A DNA stretch of 64,000 nucleotides from assembly GCA_027972325.1 (NCBI GenBank), contig JAPMOS010000003.1, positions 434,001 through 498,000 on the forward strand. Reading direction: 5' to 3'. Under the pieces are notes generated by a model that saw nothing but the letters and a program-made list of their open reading frames with translations, was not told the DNA's origin and did no database searches. The translations under genes were made by a program, and so were the position numbers. How positions within the stretch are numbered: position 1 is the stretch's first letter; each line of letters opens with the position of its first letter. The DNA comes from Paratrimastix pyriformis (lineage: Eukaryota > Preaxostyla > Paratrimastigidae). Positions 55,901 through 64,000 of the stretch are shown in pieces.

Positions 55901-57577
55901 GCCCCCGACCCGCAGGCGCTCCTGCTGGGGTCCACGGCGGGGCCCGGCCAGCCGGCCCCGTCCCCCGGCCGAGCTGCCGCCCATGCCGCCCACCCTGCCC
56001 TCCCCCAGCCCCTGGCCGCCCCTCGCCGCCCCCACTGCCTCGGTTGGCCCCCGTGGCGCCCCCACCCGACCGTGCCATCCAGCACCCACATCCCCAGAAG
56101 ACCCACCGCCACCACCACCGGCAGCACCACCACCAGCGCCCGTCCCAGAGCCCCGCCCTGCCCTCGTCCTCTCCCTCGGCCGCCCCGAGCGCCAGCGCCG
56201 CACCCAGCACCGCCCCCGCCCACCCGCCTGCCGTCCCGGCCGCCCGGCGGCGCCCGGCCAGCGTCGGGATGGGCCACACCTCCCCGGCTGTGCCGGCCCC
56301 GCCCCCGCCCATCAGCCACCCCGAGCCGCTGGCCTCCCCGGGCCCCGCGGCCAGCATCTTATCCACATCCAAGCCACCCGCCGCTGCCCCTGCCGTCACG
56401 CGCCACCGCCACACCGCGGCCGCGCGCCATGCCAAACCGCAGGCGGCCCCAGCGGCCCCACACCACAAGCACCATCACAGCCACAGCCACCGCCATCACC
56501 ATCACCATCACCACCATCACCACCATCACAGCCCCTCCTGCAGCAGCAGCACCACCACCACCACCATCAGCACCACGGCCGCCGCTGCGGCGCAGGCGCA
56601 GGGCAGCAGCAGCAGCCAGCAGGGCGGGCGGGCGGCGCCCACCAAGTCGCGCTCCTCGTCGGCCCAGAGCGCCTCCCCCCGCAGCCGGAACAGCACCAGC
56701 AGCAGCACATCCACCAGCTCGTCCCCATCCACCAGGAGCCGCAGTCCCTCACCCATCTCCCCCCGGTCTGCTCCGCCCCGCCCCACCTCCGCAGCATCCC
56801 TCCCTCACTCCCTGTCCCCCCTACCAGCCCACCCGAAATGTCGTGCCCTCATTTGTCCCCCGTCCTGCTCCCCCCCTGCAGCCACCTGCCCGCCCCGACC
56901 TTCCACCCCTCGGTGGCGCGAGCCTCGCCCCGCACCCCGAAGGCGCTTTCCTCCGTGCCGCCGCTTGCCCTGGGGCCCGAGGGGGACCTCTTCAAGGCCC
57001 GCCAGGACAGGTCCGCCCCCACCACCCCCATTGTACCCACAGCCAGGAGGACCGGAAAAAATCCCGAGCCGCTTGTCTCATGCGCCCTCGCACCATCTCC
57101 CATCCCAGCCTTCCCTCGCCTGACCAGACCAAGGCCTGCGCCTACTCGCCCTCGCCCCACTCGGCCTTCACGCCCCGGGGCCGGAACCCCCTGAACACGA
57201 GCGCCTCCAGCACCCCGTCGACAGCCACCCCGGGCCCCCTGGCCTCGCCCCGCCTGAGCGCCCGCTCGGGCGGCCAGCACACCCCCCACACGGCCCATGC
57301 ATCGGCCCTGTCGGCCTCCAGCACCCCCATGATGGAGCCGGCCGACCTGGTGGTGGAGCCGGTCGGGGTGGGGTCGCTGGTGCCCCCCGCGGTGATGTCC
57401 CTCCTCCTGAGGCAGGTATCCCCCCGGCCCCAGCCGGCGCCCTCTGCCCTGGTCGACGGTGCCCCGGAGGGCGGGCCCGGGGGCGAGGACGCGGCGGCGG
57501 CAGTGGTGGTGGAGAGTGCCGAGGAGGGAAAGGCGAAGGACACGACCCCTGCCGCTCCGGACGATAGCCCTGTGTGA
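52981..57577 (+). CDS. Unknown His/Ser/Pro/Gln-rich disordered protein
   Basis: Starts MERAAAKPRTFGKHSPVRAN; short exons then follow through introns beginning GTCAG (~53068), GTGTG (~53305), GTCTG (~53473) and GTTCG (~53623). Recognisable pieces include SKYSFGLSHIPG, PDHLLDMQQPLTPSSAEES, RLPSSSEQKRQLDLIAASI and a helical RDELLARGDAVLVQEHDAII. A poly-His/Ser region lies at ~56460-56720 and the C-terminus is TTPAAPDDSPV (57577). Frame is not fully resolved at 55290-55440 and 55950-57120, where further introns must fall. No catalytic or binding domain recognised; composition suggests a scaffold or regulatory nuclear protein, which is inference only. Confidence 0.6.
55120..55144 (+). repeat. Poly-C tract before a 3' splice site
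   Basis: 25 C in the gene sense, about 15 nt upstream of the CAG acceptor for the exon coding PTPVAGRVHPHPF. It stands where a polypyrimidine tract would be. Confidence 0.9.
55539..55620 (+). repeat. Poly-C followed by (CATCAG)n in an intron
   Basis: 18 C begin 9 nt after a GTCGG donor (55530), followed by about ten CATCAG/CATCAT units. All lie within the intron before the exon coding RDELLARGDAV. Confidence 0.85.
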
Positions 57578-57822
57578 TCGGCTGCTGTTTTTTTTTTTTT
57601 TTGGGGGGGGGGGCTCTCTCTTCATTCGTTTGGGGTTTGATGAGCCTGGTGTTGGAGCCACGCGTGTTTTTTTTATATGAATAGGCATTTTTCGATTCCA
57701 GTCCTCCCTCCTCCGTCCCTTTCCGGCCTCAGCCCGCTTGGGGAGGGCGGCGCATGTTCCCATACCCAGAAAGAGGAGGTGGTGGGTAGGGGGGGTGGGG
57801 TTGGTCGGATTATTCCAGAAAT

Positions 57823-58334
57823 TCAATGAGCACCGACATCCTGTTCATAAAAAAAGGCTCGTTCATGGCACAAAGCCAATCGAAAAACACAGACCTCGGG
57901 GAGTTCGTTGACGGAGTGTTCTTCCGCCGGAACATCGCTCACAACGGGCAATTCCACTGAATCTGCGCACCGAACGGGTACAATGTCGGTCGCATCGAAA
58001 CACACGGGAGTTTCCGGAATCCGGAGGTAGTTCACCGAGAAAGAGCGATTGGGAACGGTGGGCATCAACATTTCTGAAATGGAGAACGATCTTGGAGAAA
58101 ATGGGTGCCACTCTTTAAAAATGTCACAGACTGAATACAATGCAAAAACAACTTAATTTTGCCGCCCCTGCGTGCCCGATAAGCATGGAATGGATTGAGA
58201 ATCTGATCATTCCTCTTGATCTTGGTCGTGTCGCTCAATTTGGCAATCCAGCCCCGGATTTCAGGATTGTCTTCAAAGGTCCATGTCACCGTGGACCCCT
58301 TCGTCTCGACTGGCGGCACGTTCCGTATAATCAT
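57823..58334 (-). CDS. Small unknown protein
   Basis: About 130 residues from three exons: MIIRNVPPVETKGSTVTWTF at 58334, an in-frame junction after FLHCIQ to MLMPTVPNRSFSVNYL (~58083), and a last exon of only DVGAH plus stop (57823). Introns begin GTCTG. No family recognised; an upstream first exon is possible because the frame is open above the ATG. Codon use is balanced, unlike the GC-rich long genes. Confidence 0.5.
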
Positions 58335-58580
58335 TCGAGAGGACAATGATGGACAATGATGTGTCCACCCTGGGGAGGAGCCGACGGTGCACGCCCAATA
58401 TGAGAGAGAAACAACAACACAATGAAATAAAACCTATGGACAACCAAGAAGAATATCCATCGGCGACAGTCGCGATCCCGAGGTCTGGAGAAGGGCAGAC
58501 CAGACTCATAATCATTATCATCATTATCAGAGCGTGAAATGGTTTAAAGATCCGTTAGGTTGTTTCCGAGGAGACTGGTC
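58335..58580. promoter_or_regulatory. Divergent intergenic region, 246 bp
   Basis: Between the leftward small gene (58334) and the rightward gene (58581). Contains an AT-rich (ATTATC)n-like stretch at 58508-58531. Should hold both promoters. Confidence 0.45.
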
Positions 58581-59598
58581 ATGTATCGAAATGGCAGTCT
58601 CGGCCACAGAGGTGGCGCCGTGTCTGACTTCTTTCATCCAGCATAGTTACCCTCTGGTTCTCATTCCTATTCGCGGCAACTGTCTCAAATGGCGGGGATC
58701 GATGATGATCCAGGGGTTTGTTTACGAAGGGGCGAAAAGTTTTTTTTAACAAAAAATATTACCTAGGTTTCTCGGGAGGTCATTTTGAAAGGTGCACATC
58801 AACGCCAAGAACGTGCTCAAGCCTTTGTTTCCCAGCTTTGTGGGACATCTCAAATACGCGATTATTCCAGCAGGGCTGCCGAGAAGCCAAGTCTTATCTT
58901 TCCTCCCGTTTTATTCCGACTTGGTTTTCTTCATAGGTACTCCCCCTCCTACCCTGACATGTACCCTCACTCGACGGCTCACCCTCGACATACCACCCAT
59001 ATTTCACCCCCAATTTTCTGTTCCCAAGGCCAACCCTCCCCTCACGCGATCACAACACCCGCGTGCCCATTCTTCTTCCCGGGCCGACTCTCGGCTCTCC
59101 ACCCCACACACGACCTCACCGCCCCTCCCCAAACCCGCCAACCACCATCCCGTTGCCACCGGCGGTTCGGCCCGATCACCTCCACTCCCCGTCCCAGCCG
59201 GCCACGTGTCCACCTTCCAGCAGCGGTCGGTCTCGCACGTCCTGGACCGGATCGCCACCCGACTCGAGGCGCCCCCGCGGCGCGGCGCGGTCCCCTTGCC
59301 ACACAACCCCGTCTTGCACCCCCAACTCGTCAAGCGGGGCAACAGCGACATACCCGTCTACACCACCCTGACCTTGGGCCGGAAGGCGGGTAAGCCTGCC
59401 TCACCCCCGCGCTCCCCCCCGCTCTCGGCGCCGGCGGGAAAGCCTGACCAGCAGCCCCCCCAGCAGCCGGAGAGTCAGCGGTCATCATCCTCGCCGAGGC
59501 AGCACCCCGTATCGCCGACCCTGTTGATTCGATCCGAGAGCCGCGCCTCCGCCCTGCCATCAGCCCCCCGGTCCACCTCACCCCCCACCTTCCTGTGA
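58581..59598 (+). CDS. Unknown Pro/Ser-rich protein
   Basis: Four exons in consistent phase (58581-58619, 58647-58715, 58767-58890, 58937-59598) give 297 residues. It begins MYRNGSLGHRGGA, then SRQLSQMAGIDDDPG, VSREVILKGAHQRQERAQAF and a long Pro/Ser-rich exon. That exon holds FQQRSVSHVLDRIATRLEAP and NSDIPVYTTLTLGRK and ends SPPTFL. Intron 1 would be only 27 nt; alternatively the start is the internal Met of MAGIDDDPG (58688). No family recognised. Confidence 0.5.
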
Positions 59599-60013
59599 AC
59601 CGCGGGGGGGCCACCCTCTCGCCCACCTTCTTCTAGATGGATTCTCCGTTTCGGCTTTTTTTTTGGCCTCGGGGAGCATCGATTCTCCTCGCTGCTTCCT
59701 CCTCCTCTCCTTCCATATCCTCCCCTCCCCATCTTCTCCTTCAATCCTCCTTCTCTGCTTTCCGTCTCGTCGTTCGAGTTGCTGCCGAGTTGTTCACCCG
59801 CATGCCCTGTTTCTGTTTCTGTTTCTGTTTCTGCTCTTTTTCCTTTTGTCGGTGCCCCTCTTCGGGTGCCAGATGCCGTTTTTTTTTTTTCGTTCGTGAT
59901 CGGGCGTCATTTTTTGTGGTGTGGCTTTGCTGCTGCGGCCTCCGTTCAAGCACAAGAAAAAGGCTCCATCTTTTCGAAAGTACACTGCACATCTGCACAT
60001 CCTTCCAAACACC
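59599..60013. other. Tail-to-tail intergenic region, 415 bp
   Basis: T/C-rich region between a rightward stop (59598) and the SEC11 stop (60014). Includes a (TGTTTC)n run at 59809-59834. Open frames here look like composition artefacts. Confidence 0.6.
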
Positions 60014-60745
60014 TCAATCTTTGCCGTGGAAAGCAAGGTACCCCAGGAGCAGCAGCAGGGCATACTTCACCTTGGGATAGTCGGTCATAATGATGGTCAC
60101 TCGGCCAACGAACGGGCAGAATCTATCAGAAAGAGAGATTCGAAACATATAACCACGCCAGGTTGAGGCGGCAGACCCTCGGGCCCGGCCGATGATCTGG
60201 TCTGGGCGCAGCCAGTCCTGCCCCACCGGGTAAAGCCCACGGTCATCGACTTGGTTGTTATCGCCCTTGGTCAAATACTCCATCGTCCCATCTTGACTGA
60301 CGTCAAGAGAGAAGATGGTACAACGTGTCAAGTGTGGGACAGACTTTTGATGCACTCTGAGGATGCGATGGACGATGGGGATGGGTTTATCATCCACCTG
60401 ATAAACGACAACATCGCCCACCTTGACCGGAGTGGCATCATTGTACAAGAAAAGAAGGTCCCCACGCTTGAAACCGGGTTCCATGCTCCCGCTGCGACCA
60501 CCATGACAAATCAAAAGGACGAGAAACAAACCTCAAAACCACCACGACGGGACTTTCAGTTCCCGTCACGAGCATCAGAGCCTTCCAGAACATCAGAGCC
60601 GAAAGGCCCACCATGGCCATGTTGATGATGTTTTGAAGAAGCTGCGGGCCGCGAGGATGGTAAAAATCAACGACCTGGAAAGCCAGACCACACGAGGCTT
60701 CATGTTTTTGAGCTCAGCGAGCTCCTCGGCAAAGAGACTGGCCAT
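60014..60745 (-). CDS. SEC11: Signal peptidase catalytic subunit SEC11
   Basis: ER membrane serine protease (S26B family) that removes signal peptides. Starts [18 protein letters not shown] (60745). After intron 1 (GTCTG...CAG) an N-terminal membrane span follows ([19 protein letters not shown]), then [19 protein letters not shown] with the catalytic Ser in SGSMEP, the catalytic His in [10 protein letters not shown] and the Asp in [39 protein letters not shown] and a short C-terminus HGKD follow. Four introns (GTCTG three times, GTTTG once) sit between conserved blocks and leave a protein of about 180 residues, the family size. Codons are less GC-rich than in the long neighbouring genes. Confidence 0.95.
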
Positions 60746-60850
60746 TGCACCACGACGCGTAGCGGGTTGGCCCTCTTGGGGATGTGAGGCTCTGTCGCCG
60801 GAGGGGAGAAAGAAGACGATTGCAAGAAAGACTCTATTGACCGATTACAG

Positions 60851-63800
60851 TCAGGATCTCTCTGTCTCTTTCACGAAGATGAGGCCAACGAGTTGCTTAA
60901 TGACGTCCAAGACGAGGAACACCACAATCGAGTAGCACCAAATGTAGAGGACTGGAAGCCATCCAATCGCGGCCATCAGCACGCCGTACGCCGCAAAAAA
61001 GCTTGCGATCACTTGGGTGGCGATGATGACAACAGCGAACAGCCAAGATGGAGGGTGGGCAAGGAAGGGCCGAACGAATGTTCTTGTCGAGAAAATAGCA
61101 AGGTGTCCCTGGAGGCTCAGGTGGAGGTAAATCACTGTGTGGACTGCAGTGAGCGGGTACTTGAAAACATCAAGAGCGAGGAAAAAGACGCCAAACGTGG
61201 CACCTGAAAACACCACGGAGCATGTCTGGAAAGCACGGGAGACCGGACCAGCCAAGAGAGCCCCGAAGACCAGCGAGAACCCAACCAGCCGAATGAGATT
61301 CCACCGTTCCGGACTTCGCCCAGGAACGGCTTTGTCGAAACTGATAACCTTAACCGCAAAAAATAAAGAGGTCAAAGTGGTGCCCCGAGTGCGCGGACCA
61401 TCACCGCCGCGTCATTAAGAAGGGCGATCAGGACGATCAGCACAGCCGGCAAATAGAAATTAAACGCCAAAATTGAAACCGTAAGAAAGAGGAGCATCTG
61501 GATTGTCACTGTCACACGATAGAAGGCGTATCCTCTGGAAAGGTGTGTCAGTTGACGGGATGAGACGACAGGGCGGGGGGGGGGGGGGGGGGGGGCACAA
61601 CAAACCTCATCCTCTGGTAGATTTTGCGACTTTCGATGATTGCTTTGCCAATCACGGCAAGACCGGGGCGAGTCAAGCTGATATCAGCACTCGAGCGGGC
61701 GACATCAGTCGCACCAGATACGGCAATCCCAACATTTGCCTGTTTGAGCGCTGGGGCATCGTTCGAGCCATCACCTGCACACCCAAGGAGTTTCATGGCA
61801 ACTCGAGCGAGGGAGGGGGATTCACGAACCGGTCATGCCCACCATGTGTCCCCGCGACTGTAGAAGCTTGACGACCTGGTGTTTGTGCTCCGGGAACACC
61901 TCGGCGACGCCTGAACAGTCGGCAAGCAACTTGTAAAGTTCCTTGTCGTCCTTATCGGCGAAGGCTCGAGTTGATATGATGTTCCCCCCCAGCCCGAGTC
62001 GGCGGGCAATCTCGCGCGCAATAGCCGTTTGGTCTCCGGTTAACAGAATAATTCGAAGTCCCATGGATTTAATGGTAGCAATCGTTGAGATCGAGTCGGG
62101 ACGTTCCGGATCAAGCAATGGGATCAAGCCTACGTAGAGTGGATCAAGAAGGAAGGCACATTTTGACTCTCGGACCCACCAAGATCCAGCTTTGCCAATC
62201 AGTCCGCGTGTCGATGGGATCGGCATCAGGATGCGCAAGGAGTTGCTCGGAAGGGCCCGCCTCTTTGGTCGGTTCCTCAAGCTCCAGAACGGGAGCACCG
62301 ATAAGTACTTTTTCTGGAGCAAGCAAGGAAGGTTGCTGCTGAAAAAGCGCCATAGAGGGTCTGCGTTTGATCGCAGTCGGAACGAAAAGAGAGATCTTGA
62401 TCCCGTTTGATTCAACGCAACGGGTGGGGGGGTCGACAAAGAGCACTGCGGCAGGACTCACGGTGGTTGCAGGAGGGACGGAAGTTGGACGGTCCGGGCG
62501 CTCGTTGCCCCGACCCCAGCCCCAAGCAGGATCGACGAAAAAGGATCGATACTGTGGGGGCCGCAAGCCATCGGAGCGATTTGTCGGGGCGGGGTTCTCC
62601 GAACTCTGAGGAGTGGCCTTTCGCTTCAGAATCATGGGAGGAGGTGGGGAAGAGGGGCACGTTCCGGTGCCCGAGTCGTTGGCAGATGGTTGTGGGGCAG
62701 TGGCGGGGTTCTCGACCAAAGATCCTTCTTTCGCTAAGGCAACTGCAATCACGCGCATCCCTGCTTGTGCATACTTTTCCACGTTCTCGTTGAAGAGTTT
62801 CTCCGTCGACTCGTCTGGTTGGACGAGATCGAGAATCTTTCCTGCGGCTCCTTTGGTCACAAGAAAAACGTCCCCAGATTTCTTGTCCTTCAATTTTGCC
62901 ACAACCCGCTTGCTTCAGAAGCGATCAGGATCAAAGGGGAGGCCCGACAGACCTCACAGGGTCAAAGGGAGAAAGAGAGATTTGCTCAAAGCGAGATAGA
63001 TAGCGTGGGTCTGGGAGCTCTTTAGACCGTCCAATGATGGCCAAATCTGCGGGAGTGTCAAATCTCAAGGAATAACTTCCCCAGACCGATCGGATCGTGG
63101 GTATGAGTGAGGTCGCTTGCGAGGGCACCCAATTCAACGGCATCATCCGACCGCCACACGGACGGGTCAACCCAGGGCGCATCGACAGTGAGCTGATTCA
63201 TGGTTAGCGTACCTGTCTTATCACTGCACTCCACGATCAGAAGAACTTCAGATGAAGGTCAAACCTGCACAAAATGTCAAGACCAGCGATTGCTTCTACT
63301 GATGTCAACGTGGCCACGACAGCGCCATCTCGGGCCATGCGGAGGGCCCCGAGAGCCATGGTGACGCTCAAAACCGAGGGGAGCGCAACGGGTACGGCAG
63401 CCACCGTGAGAACGAGACAGAAACGAATCACCAAGATGGCGGAGACGCCCTTGAGCAGGGACACAATAATGATCACGATCACCAGGAAAATGTCCACGGC
63501 GAGAAGGGTTGTTCCCAGTCTAGTCAAGACCTAAAGGGAAACCATATTTGAAACGAAGCAGCACGCCAGACTTTCTCCAAGTTCCCTGTTGCATGAGAAG
63601 ACGACACCAGGCTTGCGGTCTTCCCGATGAATGTGCCTTTGCCGGTGGAGTCAACAATCCCCTCGACGTCTCCTTTGGATATCAGAGAGCCCGAGTAAAC
63701 GAGATCCTCTTTCGTTTTAGTGACGGGGAGGCTCTCGCCAGTGAGGGAACTCTGGTCCACCTCCAGGTAAGCCAGGATGCGCTTCACCTTGAAGTCGGCT

Positions 63801-64000
63801 GGTGCTACGTCGCCAGCTTTAGCCCTCACCAAATCCCCTGAAGAAGGTTATGACAAGAAGAGATGACGCCAATCAAAGACCTGGAACAAGATTACGTGTT
63901 GACATCCGTTTCCATTCACCATCACGCATGACAGTGGCCTCGGACGAGAGTGACTTTTTCAATTCGGCAATGGCATTCCCAGCAGATCGTTCTATGGCCG
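60851..64000 (-). CDS. P-type plasma-membrane H+-ATPase (type IIIA), 5' end outside window
   Basis: ATP-driven proton pump. Visible in order: end of the actuator domain with [12 protein letters not shown] (the TGES loop, ~63740), membrane helix [20 protein letters not shown], phosphorylation motif [14 protein letters not shown] assembled by splicing (~63230), nucleotide-binding [12 protein letters not shown] (~62850), and [12 protein letters not shown]. Then come [37 protein letters not shown] (hinge, assembled by splicing near 61790), [15 protein letters not shown] and a C-terminal membrane domain ending FVKETERS. An insertion of about 170 disordered residues sits between the nucleotide-binding core and [11 protein letters not shown] (62700-62190). 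The hinge has DGSND where most relatives have DGVND. Short introns begin GTCTG, GTCCG or GTTTG. The N-terminus lies beyond 64000. Confidence 0.94.
61575..61597. repeat. Poly-G tract (poly-C in gene sense), intronic
   Basis: 23 G on +. In the ATPase sense the C-run starts about 10 nt after a GTTTG donor, between QRM and RGYAFY. Confidence 0.9.

Noticed and set aside
59641-60013. Cys/Phe-rich open frame on + downstream of 59598
   Set aside because: Built from a (TGTTTC)n run and T-rich 3' flank; it runs into the SEC11 gene on the other strand.
1-64000. Virus-like or LTR elements
   Set aside because: No reverse transcriptase, integrase, capsid or long terminal repeats were recognised on either strand.

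Overview
The window is nuclear DNA of a flagellated, free-living type protist. It carries an axonemal dynein heavy chain, eukaryote-only nuclear genes (NHP2, RPB10, SEC11, an NFX1-type E3 ligase, a SENP6/7-type SUMO protease) and a plant/fungal-type plasma-membrane H+-ATPase. Genes are dense and cut by many short introns, third codon positions are very GC-rich in the long genes, and many proteins carry huge Pro/Ala/Ser-rich disordered stretches. The exact taxon cannot be fixed from sequence alone; a metamonad such as a Paratrimastix relative is only a guess.

Layout. 1-16163 (-): 5' part of an axonemal dynein heavy chain, tail to AAA4. 16367-17688 (+): F-box plus multi-membrane-span protein. 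17946-22242 (+): NFX1-type zinc-finger E3. 22336-22875: possible MITE-like element. 22942-23861 (+): small type I membrane protein. 24029-24542 (-): NHP2. 24681-29704 (+): SCP/FCP1-family phosphatase with a very long disordered N-terminus. 30069-32423 (+): second F-box/multi-span protein. 32784-43256 (-): giant Ulp2/SENP6-7 SUMO protease. 43296-44976 (-): coiled-coil RING protein. 45139-48551 (-): unknown protein ending in a zinc module. 48920-52211 (-): F-box fused to an eEF1A/HBS1-like GTPase. 52564-52944 (-): RPB10. 52981-57577 (+): His/Ser/Pro-rich unknown. 57823-58334 (-) and 58581-59598 (+): two small unknowns. 60014-60745 (-): SEC11. 60851-64000 (-): H+-ATPase, 5' end outside.

Genes are separated by as little as 36-39 bp. 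Introns are mostly 42-60 nt, some much longer and packed with microsatellites or poly-C. Their 5' splice sites read GTCNG (mainly GTCCG/GTCTG) or GTTTG instead of GTRAGT; I inferred every junction from reading frame and family alignment, with no transcript data. The most striking single observation is the F-box/translational-GTPase fusion at 48920-52211, where one predicted 44-nt intron completes a textbook F-box and leads straight into the GTPase P-loop. Ubiquitin and SUMO functions are frequent here (three F-box proteins, two RING-type proteins, one deSUMOylase), but nothing shows that they form one pathway. No rRNA, tRNA, CRISPR array or virus-like element was recognised.
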